DNA of 44,803 bases from Clostridium arbusti SL206 (GTDB taxonomy: Bacteria > Bacillota > Clostridia > Clostridiales > Clostridiaceae): positions 1 through 44,803 of the forward strand of contig NZ_BAEV01000021.1 in the NCBI RefSeq assembly GCF_000246895.1, in the 5' to 3' direction. This document shows, piece after piece, positions 18,524 to 26,857 of the stretch. Made by a program: the position numbers and the translations under genes. Within the stretch, counting starts at the first letter, position 1, and each line of letters starts with the position of its first letter. The notes under the pieces are model-generated. The model was not told the DNA's origin, did not search any database, and saw nothing but the letters and a program-made list of their open reading frames with translations.

Positions 18524-18808
18524 TTATTCTTCAGTTTCTGATTTTACTTCTTCGTTCTTTACTTTTTCATATTCATCTAAAATTGCTGTCTGTATCTTTT
18601 CTCTTGTCGTAGTGTTTATAGGATGTGCTATGTCCTTAAATTCTCCATCTGGAGTTTTCCTACTAGGCATAGCAATAAAAAGACCATTTTGACCTTCAAT
18701 AACTTTTATGTCATGAACAACAAATTCATTATCGAATGTAACAGAAACTATGGCTTTCATTTTTCCTTCTGTAGTGATTTTTCTGATTCTTACATCTGTA
18801 ATCTGCAT
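18524..18808 (-). CDS. spoVG: SpoVG RNA-binding regulator
   Basis: 94-aa protein, nearly all of it the SpoVG domain: [39 protein letters not shown], then [20 protein letters not shown] and [12 protein letters not shown]. SpoVG is a small regulator binding RNA or DNA that affects septation during sporulation and other processes. SD TTGGAGGTGGAGTTGAAGA precedes ATG. It has its own terminator and a sigma-H-like promoter, so it can be expressed separately from purR. Confidence 0.97.
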   Translation of the reverse strand: MQITDVRIRKITTEGKMKAIVSVTFDNEFVVHDIKVIEGQNGLFIAMPSRKTPDGEFKDIAHPINTTTREKIQTAILDEYEKVKNEEVKSETEE

Positions 18809-18848
18809 TCTTCAACTCCACCTCCAAGATGCTTTATACTTTACTTAT

Positions 18849-18873
18849 ATTCTCTATTTATTATATTTTTCCT
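18849..18873 (-). promoter_or_regulatory. Candidate sigma-H promoter of spoVG
   Basis: Minus strand: AGGAAAA (18867-18873), 13-bp spacer, AGAAT (18849-18853). This matches the sigma-H pattern (AGGAWWW and HGAAT) with the same spacing as the classic B. subtilis spoVG promoter. Its start would lie about 30 nt before the SD/ATG region. Confidence 0.55.
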
Positions 18874-18879
18874 TCTTAT

Positions 18880-18920
18880 TTTTCAAAAAATTTATAATTT
18901 TTATAAAAATTTTTTGAAAA
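18880..18920 (-). terminator. A+T-only inverted repeat after purR
   Basis: Perfect 14-bp arms TTTTCAAAAAATTT/AAATTTTTTGAAAA around a 13-nt loop, 12 bp past the purR stop. It may terminate purR transcripts, although the stem is almost all A-T and no further U-run follows. Confidence 0.45.
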
Positions 18921-18931
18921 TTTTATTATTT

Positions 18932-19741
18932 TCAGTTTTCAGATGGAATTAAAATAGCTGATCCATCATCTGATATACCATTAAACTTAATAATAGAAAT
19001 GTAGTTGTTTACAAGTTTTCTTTTATTCTCTACATTATCCACTAATACACCTATTCCCAAAACTTCGCTATCAAATTCTTTCAATAAATCAATAATTCCT
19101 AGAGCTGTTCCACCAGCTTTCATGAAATCGTCAATAAAAATACACTTACTTCCTCTTTTCATAGACCTTCTAGATAAAGACATATTTTGAATTCTTTTTC
19201 CAGACCCACTAAGGTAATTTATACTTACAGTAGGACCTTCAGTAACCCTACTGTCTCTTCTTACTATAATAAGTTGAACTCCAAGCATTTTAGCAACTTC
19301 ATAGGCCAAAGGAATACCTTTAGTTTCAACTGTAACTACATAATCTATTGATAATTTATTGAAACTTAATGATAAAACAGCAGCTGCTTTATGTACCATA
19401 ACGGGATTATACATTATATCTGTCATGTAAATAAAATTCCCCGGTATTATTCTATCCTTTTCCTTTAAAATAAAGCACAATTCTCTAGCCAACTTATTTT
19501 TATCATCTTCTGAAACATCACATGCATATTTAATTCCTCCAGATGCACCTGAAATAGTTTCAATATTGCCTAATTTAAGCTTATTTAATATATCTCTTAT
19601 AATAACTATATCTTCACTTATTGTTGATTTTGCAGCATTAAAAATTTCTGTAAAATTATTTAAGTTAATAATTTTATTAGGACTTTCAACCAATATTTTC
19701 GTTATGGCTGCTATCCTCTGGTTCCTGCTAAACTTCTCCAT
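18932..19741 (-). CDS. purR: Purine operon repressor PurR
   Basis: 269-aa repressor. Residues 1 to about 73 form a winged-helix DNA-binding domain (MEKFSRNQRIAAITKILVES). The rest is a type I phosphoribosyltransferase fold with the PRPP-binding motif CIFIDDFMKAGGTALGI. In Gram-positives PurR represses purine synthesis genes and PRPP relieves the repression. It stands at the head of the minus-strand block and diverges from murC. The start is backed by GGTGATGGG only, a modest SD. Confidence 0.95.
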   Translation of the reverse strand: MEKFSRNQRIAAITKILVESPNKIINLNNFTEIFNAAKSTISEDIVIIRDILNKLKLGNIETISGASGGIKYACDVSEDDKNKLARELCFILKEKDRIIPGNFIYMTDIMYNPVMVHKAAAVLSLSFNKLSIDYVVTVETKGIPLAYEVAKMLGVQLIIVRRDSRVTEGPTVSINYLSGSGKRIQNMSLSRRSMKRGSKCIFIDDFMKAGGTALGIIDLLKEFDSEVLGIGVLVDNVENKRKLVNNYISIIKFNGISDDGSAILIPSEN

Positions 19742-19990
19742 CCCATCACCTATTTACATTAAAATTACGAATTATTTATGAAATAATTTTCTTATCATTC
19801 ATATTTTATGCTATATTATAGCCTTTATCAATATAAATATTCTTACTTTTAAATGTTATTCACTATTTTATGTATTGCTTTTTTTCATATTTGTATATAA
19901 TTAAGAAGGGGAATTTTTTAATTATTAGGTGTAATATATTCTATTAAATAATATTAATTTATAACAATGATTAATTAAGGAGTTGATTTC

Positions 19991-21367
19991 ATGAGTTTTA
20001 ATTTAAATAATGACTTAGACAAAAAAGTTCACTTTATAGGAATAGGTGGTATTAGTATGAGCGGACTTGCTCAAATTCTGCTTAAAAGAGGCTATACAGT
20101 ATCAGGTTCAGACATGCATAAGTCTCCTCTTACTGAAAAATTATCAGCACTTGGAGCTGAGGTATATATAGGCCATGATAAAAGCAACATAAAGGATGTA
20201 AATTTAGTAATATATACAGCTGCTATTCCAGAAACAAATCCAGAAATAATAGAAGCTAAACGATTAAAAATTCCAATGCTTACAAGAGCAGAGTTTTTGG
20301 GATTAATAATGAAAGGTCATAAATATAATGTAGCTATATCAGGAACTCATGGTAAGACTACTACTACATCCATGATCTCTCACATAACTTTAAAGGAAAA
20401 TTTAGATCCAACTATTCTTGTTGGTGGTGAACTAGATATAATAAATGGTAATGTAAGAACTGGCAAAAGTGAATACTTTATAACTGAAGCCTGCGAATAT
20501 AAAGCTTCATTTTTAAAATTCTATCCTTATATAGGTCTAATTCTTAATGTGGATGCAGATCATTTAGACTACTATAAAGATATAAATGAAATTCAAGATA
20601 CTTTTCAAAAGTTCACCAGTTTAATTCCAAAGGATGGTTATTTAGTTGCAAATGCGGACGACATAAGAGCTTCACAAATAGCTTCAAAGGCATCCTGTAA
20701 TGTTATAACTTTTGGTATAGATAATGGTATTATAACCGCTAAAAGCATACACTTCGATGATAAGGGTTGCGCTTCTTTTGACGTGTATAATTCTAATGAC
20801 TTCTTATTTAATATAAAACTTGCAGTTCCTGGGAAACACAATGTATTAAATGCTTTAGCATCAATCAGTTGTGCTTTAATACTTAACATAAGTAATGAAT
20901 CTATATTAAATGGACTTTCAAGCTTTGGTGGTACCCATAGAAGATTTGAATATAAGGGCATAAAGAATGGTGTAATAGTAATAGATGATTATGCACATCA
21001 CCCAACTGAAATAAAAGCTACTTTATCCGCTGCTAAGAATTATCCTCATAAAAGAGTCTTTTGTGTTTTCCAACCCCATACTTACTCAAGAACACTCACT
21101 CTTTTTGACGAATTTAGCAATGCATTTTCAGATACAGATAATCTTATATTAGCTGATATCTACGCTGCAAGGGAAAAAGATACAGGCGTGGTTAGTTCAG
21201 ATACTCTTGGCGACGCAGTAAGAAAAAACAATGTGAAGTGTGAAAACATACACAGTTTTAAAGAAATAGTTTCATATTTAAGTGAAAACTTAAAAGATGG
21301 TGATTTACTTCTAACTGTAGGTGCTGGAGATGTCTTTAAAGTTGGAGAAATGTATTTAGAAAATTAA
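19991..21367 (+). CDS. murC: UDP-N-acetylmuramate-L-alanine ligase MurC
   Basis: 458-aa Mur ligase adding L-Ala to UDP-MurNAc in the cytoplasm. N-terminal nucleotide-binding stretch [20 protein letters not shown] (residues about 14-33), ATP loop [14 protein letters not shown] in the central domain, and C-terminal motifs [10 protein letters not shown] and [15 protein letters not shown] is TTAAGGAGTTGATTTC before ATG. It diverges from purR across a 249-bp intergenic region, and no murein genes follow it here. Confidence 0.97.
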   Translation: MSFNLNNDLDKKVHFIGIGGISMSGLAQILLKRGYTVSGSDMHKSPLTEKLSALGAEVYIGHDKSNIKDVNLVIYTAAIPETNPEIIEAKRLKIPMLTRAEFLGLIMKGHKYNVAISGTHGKTTTTSMISHITLKENLDPTILVGGELDIINGNVRTGKSEYFITEACEYKASFLKFYPYIGLILNVDADHLDYYKDINEIQDTFQKFTSLIPKDGYLVANADDIRASQIASKASCNVITFGIDNGIITAKSIHFDDKGCASFDVYNSNDFLFNIKLAVPGKHNVLNALASISCALILNISNESILNGLSSFGGTHRRFEYKGIKNGVIVIDDYAHHPTEIKATLSAAKNYPHKRVFCVFQPHTYSRTLTLFDEFSNAFSDTDNLILADIYAAREKDTGVVSSDTLGDAVRKNNVKCENIHSFKEIVSYLSENLKDGDLLLTVGAGDVFKVGEMYLEN

Positions 21368-21375
21368 AATTTATA

Positions 21376-21409
21376 TTGACAAGTAAACTTCAATACTCTA
21401 TGATTGAAG
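21376..21409 (+). promoter_or_regulatory. Strong promoter with operator-like inverted repeat
   Basis: -35 TTGACA (21376-21381), 17-bp spacer, -10 TATGAT (21399-21404). A perfect 7-bp inverted repeat CTTCAAT (21388-21394) / ATTGAAG (21403-21409) spans the -10 box, the classic place for a repressor site. The predicted start near 21411 lies 10 nt before the SD of the small ORF. Confidence 0.75.
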
Positions 21410-21434
21410 CATAATATTATAAGGAGGTAGGAAA

Positions 21435-21515
21435 ATGAGATACGGAATTTTATTACTAGGTATTTATAAAAATTTAAAAGATAGTCCTGCCTTAAAAAAT
21501 ATACTTTATAAATAA
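21435..21515 (+). CDS. Micro-protein of 26 residues, unknown
   Basis: Not recognised. The 26-codon frame begins MRYGILLLGIYKN and ends NILYK. It has a hydrophobic stretch (residues 4-11) followed by a more polar, lysine-containing second half; it is too short for a certain membrane span. Support for a real gene is contextual: an optimal SD AAGGAGGTAGGAAA before ATG, a near-consensus promoter 25 bp upstream of that, and a terminator 20 bp after the stop, so it makes its own roughly 160-nt mRNA. It could be a regulatory peptide, a small membrane effector, or a leader ORF for the downstream ABC exporter. Confidence 0.6.
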   Translation: MRYGILLLGIYKNLKDSPALKNILYK

Positions 21516-21534
21516 TTTAAAGTTTGCTTTTAAC

Positions 21535-21570
21535 AGTCATGGGCTATCATTCCCATGACTTTTTTATTTT
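21535..21570 (+). terminator. Terminator of the micro-gene
   Basis: Stem AGTCATGGG/CCCATGACT (21535-21543, 21552-21560) with an 8-nt loop, then TTTTTTATTTT. A textbook Rho-independent terminator. Confidence 0.85.
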
Positions 21571-21596
21571 GATATATGCAATGTATTCTATTATGT

Positions 21597-21630
21597 AAAA
21601 GTCCATGGGAAACTGTGGACTTTTTGTTTT
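21597..21630 (+). terminator. Second terminator before the ABC exporter
   Basis: Stem AAAAGTCCA/TGGACTTTT (21597-21605, 21616-21624) with a 10-nt loop, followed by TTGTTTT. It lies between the first terminator and the exporter start and may work as an attenuator. Confidence 0.75.
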
Positions 21631-21683
21631 ATTATAAAATAATAAGTTCATAATAATAACACATCAAAAGGAGGCATTATTAC

Positions 21684-23414
21684 TTGAAAAGAATACTTAA
21701 ATATTTACCTAAATATTATTTTCTCATACTAGTACCATCAATAGCAATGCTCATAGGTATTGGATTAGATATGTTAAATCCATATCTTGTGCAGGTAATG
21801 ATAGATAGAGTAATAATATTAAAAAAATACGAACTGCTTAATAGACTTCTTATTTATATTGGCATTATATCCATAGCAAGAGCCCTACTAGGATACATAA
21901 AAGAATATTGTTTTGATTACATGTCTACTAAGGTTACCACAGATATAAAAAAGGATTTATTTGATCATATTCAAAGTCTTTCTTTTAGCTATTTTGATAG
22001 TATTAACACAGGTGAACTTATGTCTAGAATAGGAGAGGATGTAGAAAATGTATGGAAATCCTTAGGCTTCGGAATAAACTTAATAATAGAAAATGTTTTA
22101 TATTTTATTATTGCATCTATAATACTTTTCAAACTAAATTGGATTCTAGCAATTATATGTTTGTCTACCATGCCTATATTGATATATGTAACCGCTAAAT
22201 TAAAGAAAGAGACAGATCATCAATTTGACAAGATAAGTGATCAAATAGCTGTATTGAATACTACGGCTCAAGAAAATATTGCTGGAGTAAGACTAGTAAA
22301 AGCATTTGCCAGAGAGAAACATGAAATATTAAAATTTTTAAAACTAAATAGGAATAATTACAATTTAAATATAGGATTAAACCACATATGGAGTAAGTAT
22401 AATCCACTTCAAGATTTTTTAGGAAATATATCAACACTTCTAGTTGTATGTGTTGGTGGTATTTTAGTTATAAAAAATAATATGAGTATAGGTACTTTAG
22501 TTGCCTTTAACGGTTACGTCTGGATGCTAATATGGCCAATAAGAATGATTGGTACTTTTACAAATGTTGTATCTCAAGGATCAGCTTCTGCAAGAAAGAT
22601 AGATAAAATATTTAATATAAAACCACAAATAGTGACTCCTAAAAATTCAATCTCGCTCAATAATATTAAAGGATACATAGAGTTTAAAAATGTAACCTTT
22701 AAATATAATAGTGAAATTGTTTTAAAAAATATTAATTTAAAAATACCAGCCAAAAGTACTGTAGCCATAATGGGTACTACTGGTTCTGGCAAATCCTCTT
22801 TAATGAATTTAATAGGACGATATTATGATGTTGCTGCTGGAAGTGTTCTAGTGGATGGAATAGATGTTAGAAACGTAAATATAGAACTTTTGAGAAGGCA
22901 AATGGCTATAGTTCCACAGGACACCTTTCTTTTCTCTGATAGCATAGAAAATAATGTAAAATTTAGTAATATCACCGCGTCCAAAATAGAAGTTGAGAAA
23001 GCTTGCAATGATTCTTGTTCCCTAGATTTTATAAATGAACTTGAAGAAGGTTTTAATACAGTTATTGGTGAAAGGGGAATAGGTCTTTCTGGTGGTCAAA
23101 AGCAAAGACTTTGCATAGCCAGAGCACTTATTAAAAATTCAAAAATATTAGTATTAGATGATTCTACCTCGGCTTTAGACATGGATACAGAATATAATCT
23201 ATTAAAAAACCTTTATAATAGACAAGAAAAAGTAACTACTTTTATAATTGCCCATAGAATATCAGCTGTAAAAAATGCAGATATTATTGTATTTTTAGAA
23301 AATGGTGAGATAGTTGAAACTGGAACTCATAAAGAGTTAATTAACCAAAAGGGGCGTTATTACGAAATTTATTGTGAACAATTTGAATCTTTAGATGAAG
23401 ATGAGGTGATATAA
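21684..23414 (+). CDS. ABC exporter half, degenerate-site subunit
   Basis: 576-aa type IV ABC exporter half-transporter. Six TM segments lie in the first 310 residues, then an ATPase domain with Walker A MGTTGSGKSS, Q-loop IVPQDTF, signature LSGGQKQRL, Walker B LVLDDSTSALD and H-loop IAHRIS. Where the catalytic Glu is expected after Walker B there is Asp, typical of the inactive-site partner of heterodimeric exporters (BmrC/BmrD, TM287/288). The start is TTG (21684-21686) behind AAAGGAGGCATTATTAC. Its stop overlaps the next gene by one base, so the two halves are translationally coupled. Probable multidrug or lipid export; substrate unknown. Confidence 0.92.
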   Translation: MKRILKYLPKYYFLILVPSIAMLIGIGLDMLNPYLVQVMIDRVIILKKYELLNRLLIYIGIISIARALLGYIKEYCFDYMSTKVTTDIKKDLFDHIQSLSFSYFDSINTGELMSRIGEDVENVWKSLGFGINLIIENVLYFIIASIILFKLNWILAIICLSTMPILIYVTAKLKKETDHQFDKISDQIAVLNTTAQENIAGVRLVKAFAREKHEILKFLKLNRNNYNLNIGLNHIWSKYNPLQDFLGNISTLLVVCVGGILVIKNNMSIGTLVAFNGYVWMLIWPIRMIGTFTNVVSQGSASARKIDKIFNIKPQIVTPKNSISLNNIKGYIEFKNVTFKYNSEIVLKNINLKIPAKSTVAIMGTTGSGKSSLMNLIGRYYDVAAGSVLVDGIDVRNVNIELLRRQMAIVPQDTFLFSDSIENNVKFSNITASKIEVEKACNDSCSLDFINELEEGFNTVIGERGIGLSGGQKQRLCIARALIKNSKILVLDDSTSALDMDTEYNLLKNLYNRQEKVTTFIIAHRISAVKNADIIVFLENGEIVETGTHKELINQKGRYYEIYCEQFESLDEDEVI

Positions 23415-25195
23415 TGGCTAAAAATTCAGTGCGACAAGATGAGGATATAAATAATACCTCCAATAAAGACTTAATAATTAGATTATTTAGTTACTTGAAA
23501 TCATATAAATTAAAAGTATTCTTTATATTGATACTTCTAATTTATGTAATGATATGTAATCTTTTAAACCCTTATTTAATGAAAATGGCTATTGATAAAT
23601 ATATTTCAGTAAAGAATCTAAATGGGCTTATCTTTATAGCTATTATCATGTTCATAATGAACTCCTTATCAATGCTTGCTTCAAGAACGAGTATTCGAAT
23701 GATGTCTAAGGTCACAAATAAAATTTTACTTAAGATAAGACAACAGCTTTATGAACACATTCAGAAACTTTCATTTTCTTTCTTTGACAATAGACCAGTA
23801 GGAAAAGTTCTAGCTAGAGTAATAGGTGATGTAAACTCTCTCCAAGAATTATTTTCCACTAGTTTAACAAGCTTTATACCTGAAATATTAACACTTATAT
23901 GTGTAACCTTGATAATGTTTTATATGAACTTTAAGCTAGCTTTAGTTTCCATAATTATTCTTCCATTTTTAGCAATTGCTCTTTTCTCTGTAGAAACAAT
24001 TTCTAGAGGTAAATGGCAAAATTATAGAAGAAAAAGATCAAATTTAAATGCCTATACCCATGAAGACTTTTCAGGCATAAGAGTAATAAAAAGTTTTTCC
24101 GAAGAAGAAAAAACATCAAGAACGCTCTTATTACTTACAAAAAATATGATGAGTACTTTCATAAAAGCGGTAAGGTTAAATGACTCATTTTGGCCGATAG
24201 TCACACTTTCCTCTGGGATAGGTACCATACTAGTCTTTGGTTATGGAGTCTCACTTATAAAATCTGGGAATATAACTATTGGAACCATGGTAGCCTTTAT
24301 TTCTTATGTAAGCATGTTCTGGAGACCTATTATAAATATAAGTAACTTTTATAACACTCTTATCACAAATTTTGCTGCCGGTGAAAGAATCTTCGAAATT
24401 CTTGATATTGAACCAGATATAATAGACATAAAAGATGATATTATGCCAAAAATAAAAGGTACTGTAGAATTTAAAAACTTAACTTTCTCTTATGATGATA
24501 TACCTATTTTAAATAATCTTAATTTTAAAATAAATCCCGGCGAAACTGTTGCTTTAGTTGGCCCTACTGGTTCTGGTAAAACTACTATAGTAAATCTTAT
24601 AAGTAGATTTTATGATTCTACTAAGGGTGAAGTATTAATCGATAATACTAATGTTAAAAATGTAAATATAGAATCACTAAGATCTCAGATGGGAATCATG
24701 TTGCAGGATACTTTTTTATTTTCTTCTACTATAAAAGAGAATATTAGATATGGAAAGTTAAATGCTACGGATGAAGAGGTTATATCAGCAGCGAAATCGG
24801 CTAATGCTCATGATTTTATTATAAAACTTGAAAAAGGTTATGATACAGAAGTAAATGAAAGAGGCTCAAGACTATCAGTAGGGCAAAGACAACTTATATC
24901 CTTTGCAAGGGCCATTCTAGCAAACCCTAGAATATTAATTCTTGATGAAGCTACCTCAAACATAGACACCTACACAGAGAAATTAGTTCAACAGGGAATA
25001 AAAAAATTACTTATTGGAAGAACTTCTTTTGTAATAGCACATAGGCTTTCTACCATTAGAGATGCTGATAAAATAATGGTTATAAATAATGGTACTATAG
25101 CTGAGTCTGGAACCCATAATGAATTGATAAAATTAAAGGGTATGTATTATGACTTATTTATGTCTCAATACAAGTTTCTTAATGAACCTATTTAA
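23414..25195 (+). CDS. ABC exporter half, catalytic-site subunit
   Basis: 593-aa half-transporter. After a polar N-terminus of about 30 residues come six TM segments, then an ATPase domain with Walker A VGPTGSGKTT, Q-loop IMLQDTF, signature LSVGQRQL, Walker B ILILDEATSNID with the normal catalytic Glu, and H-loop IAHRLS. The signature is LSVGQ instead of LSGGQ. Since the signature of one half completes the site of the other, this variant signature and the partner's Asp fall in the same composite site, the expected asymmetry of a heterodimeric exporter. ATG overlaps the preceding stop (TAATG). Confidence 0.92.
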   Translation: MAKNSVRQDEDINNTSNKDLIIRLFSYLKSYKLKVFFILILLIYVMICNLLNPYLMKMAIDKYISVKNLNGLIFIAIIMFIMNSLSMLASRTSIRMMSKVTNKILLKIRQQLYEHIQKLSFSFFDNRPVGKVLARVIGDVNSLQELFSTSLTSFIPEILTLICVTLIMFYMNFKLALVSIIILPFLAIALFSVETISRGKWQNYRRKRSNLNAYTHEDFSGIRVIKSFSEEEKTSRTLLLLTKNMMSTFIKAVRLNDSFWPIVTLSSGIGTILVFGYGVSLIKSGNITIGTMVAFISYVSMFWRPIINISNFYNTLITNFAAGERIFEILDIEPDIIDIKDDIMPKIKGTVEFKNLTFSYDDIPILNNLNFKINPGETVALVGPTGSGKTTIVNLISRFYDSTKGEVLIDNTNVKNVNIESLRSQMGIMLQDTFLFSSTIKENIRYGKLNATDEEVISAAKSANAHDFIIKLEKGYDTEVNERGSRLSVGQRQLISFARAILANPRILILDEATSNIDTYTEKLVQQGIKKLLIGRTSFVIAHRLSTIRDADKIMVINNGTIAESGTHNELIKLKGMYYDLFMSQYKFLNEPI

Positions 25196-25250
25196 AAATT
25201 ATAAGAATATAGCTTAATTCCATTAATTTAAGCTATATTCTTATAATTTT
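25195..25250 (+). terminator. Long perfect hairpin terminator after the exporter
   Basis: 23-bp perfect arms, AAAATTATAAGAATATAGC... (25195-25217) and its complement (25228-25250), with a 10-nt loop. The 3' arm ends in TTTT. The hairpin starts at the last base of the stop codon. Confidence 0.85.
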
Positions 25251-25337
25251 CACTAATAACAAGTTTACTATCATTTAAACTATACTGATCAATGAATGTT
25301 ATTTAGTTGAAGCTTGTATTCCTACTAACTTTAGATT

Positions 25338-25496
25338 AGGCATATGAAAATAAATAGTAAGTCAAAGATGCGACGTATATTTTGAAGCCTACAAGGAAAT
25401 AGGTTCTTTAGATAGTGAGCTATCTGAGGGTTCTATTGACGTGGTGGGATTCAAAATAGACTAGCATACTGACTAGTTATTTATTTGAATGTGCCT
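25338..25496 (-). repeat. MITE-like dispersed repeat, copy B (159 bp, inverted)
   Basis: Reverse complement of the copy at 29827-29985, with only 3 differences in 159 positions. Ends are AGGCACATTCAAATAAATA and the complement-like TATTTATTTTCATATGCCT. The element is a long imperfect palindrome with a central hairpin TCAGATAG/CTATCTRA. TAA directly abuts GGC...GCC at both ends when read in the element's orientation. No open reading frame. It fills most of the 438-bp gap between the exporter and the next gene; the rest of that gap shows nothing recognisable. Confidence 0.9.
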
Positions 25497-25633
25497 TAAG
25501 TATACAATAGCTAGTCATCATCTAAATAAACTACATAAAATATTAATTTTAAATTTTATGTGTAAAATTCTATAAATTAGGCAAAATATAATAGAATATA
25601 AAAAGCTTATTTTCATGATGAGGAGTGATTAAC

Positions 25634-25954
25634 ATGAAAAATTTTATTATCTCAGCAGGCATGGATTTAGTCCTAATACTTATTTCTTATTTCTTATTTA
25701 GAAGTATTATTAGTGGACCTACTCGTCATAGATTTTATGAAAAATTCATGAGTTCTTTTGCAAAATTTGTTATTTATATATTTGTAGCTTCAATTTTGAT
25801 TACTGGTGTAACAGCTCTAATTGTTTATAAAACTAGATATGTAGTATATATTAACGTTATTGCACCAGCATTGGTCTCTATACTTATAGGTTTTATAGTT
25901 TCTGTGGTGCCTACAAGAGGTGCAGGTGATAAAAGACATAAGTACCCACATTAA
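25634..25954 (+). CDS. Small membrane protein, unknown
   Basis: 106-aa protein not assigned to a family. It has three hydrophobic segments (about 4-24, 42-63 and 75-96) and a polar, basic tail ending GAGDKRHKYPH, so it is probably an integral membrane protein with a short cytoplasmic end. The ATG at 25634 is chosen over the upstream GTG because GAGGAG lies 8 nt before it and would overlap the GTG. It stands alone between the repeat and a bidirectional terminator. Confidence 0.65.
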   Translation: MKNFIISAGMDLVLILISYFLFRSIISGPTRHRFYEKFMSSFAKFVIYIFVASILITGVTALIVYKTRYVVYINVIAPALVSILIGFIVSVVPTRGAGDKRHKYPH

Positions 25955-25999
25955 TTTATAAAAAACAAAATATATAGAATTTCAATGGTATCATAATGT

Positions 26000-26054
26000 A
26001 AAATAGGGCTTAGTAGCAAATAATCAATCATACTTGCTACTAAACCCTATTTTT
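26000..26054. terminator. Bidirectional terminator between convergent genes
   Basis: Arms AAAATAGGG-c-TTAGTAGCAA and TTGCTACTAA-a-CCCTATTTTT, a 19-bp stem with one mismatch. U-runs are present for both directions, serving the small membrane gene (+) and the ABC-2 permease gene (-). Confidence 0.85.
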
Positions 26055-26080
26055 AATATTAACTTTATTTAAATAAAAAT

Positions 26081-26857
26081 TTACAAATCCACTTTATTTT
26101 CAATTATATATGAAGTTAAAAAGAAGAATGCCCAAAATAGAATAAATTCAAATATAAGTGCTGATATATTGAAAGGTACACTATTCTGAAGGAGTAAATC
26201 ACTACCGCTCTTACTTACAGTAAATGTAAACCCATTAACTATATCTAATAAAATCGTCTGAGGAAATAAACGATTAAGTCCATCAGATGCAAAGCCAGTT
26301 ATTATGGATATTATTATAAAAACTATAAAAGCTGCAAACTTTCCACCTCTTTTTTTTGTTATAGCCATTCTAGTTAAAGATATTGAGAAATATATACTTA
26401 CAAGTAGGGAAATAGCTGTTATACACATACCTATTAAACCTATAAAAAACAGTCTAGTTATATTAACTCCTGAACCTATAAGGTCTAACTGATTTTGTAT
26501 GTCGTTGGGAGTTGAAATAAAGTAAACTATAAATAATCCGGTTATAATTCCTGTTATTATATAAGCAATTAGAGATACTATAATTTTAGAACCTACTATT
26601 GAATAACCCCTTTTAGGTAAAATATATGTAAGATAGCCTTTATCCTCATATAAATCTTGACTAAACAATCCTATACACCATATTAATAGTACTACTGACA
26701 CCAATCCTGCTATAAAAACAGATAACATTATTATGGCTGGATCAGGCCAAACTCCACTTCTAGTCATTAGAAGTAGATTTAAAATTATAGCAACTGCAAC
26801 TAATATTCCAAAGGCTCTATACTTGCCTATAATTTCATATTTTATAAGTTTAAACAT
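26081..26857 (-). CDS. ABC-2 type transporter permease
   Basis: 258-aa integral membrane protein with six hydrophobic segments spread over its length (for example about 15-29, 42-66, 92-112, 133-160, 172-190 and 230-250). The motif DLYEDKGYLTYILPKRGYSI in the first cytoplasmic loop resembles the coupling region of ABC-2 permeases. It is encoded after its ATPase with stop and start overlapping by one base. With the GntR gene it forms a three-gene unit like the ytr and related antibiotic-responsive operons of Firmicutes; substrate unknown. Confidence 0.85.
   Translation of the reverse strand: MFKLIKYEIIGKYRAFGILVAVAIILNLLLMTRSGVWPDPAIIMLSVFIAGLVSVVLLIWCIGLFSQDLYEDKGYLTYILPKRGYSIVGSKIIVSLIAYIITGIITGLFIVYFISTPNDIQNQLDLIGSGVNITRLFFIGLIGMCITAISLLVSIYFSISLTRMAITKKRGGKFAAFIVFIIISIITGFASDGLNRLFPQTILLDIVNGFTFTVSKSGSDLLLQNSVPFNISALIFEFILFWAFFFLTSYIIENKVDL

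Noticed and set aside
18900-18920. CodY-box-like sequence TTTTTTGAAAATTTT
   Set aside because: It is part of an A-T inverted repeat beyond the purR stop and lacks the central CWG of the CodY consensus.
25497-25540. GCTAGTCATCATCTAAATAAAC just outside copy B as a second repeat remnant
   Set aside because: Short and lacks any end of the element; may be chance in AT-rich DNA.
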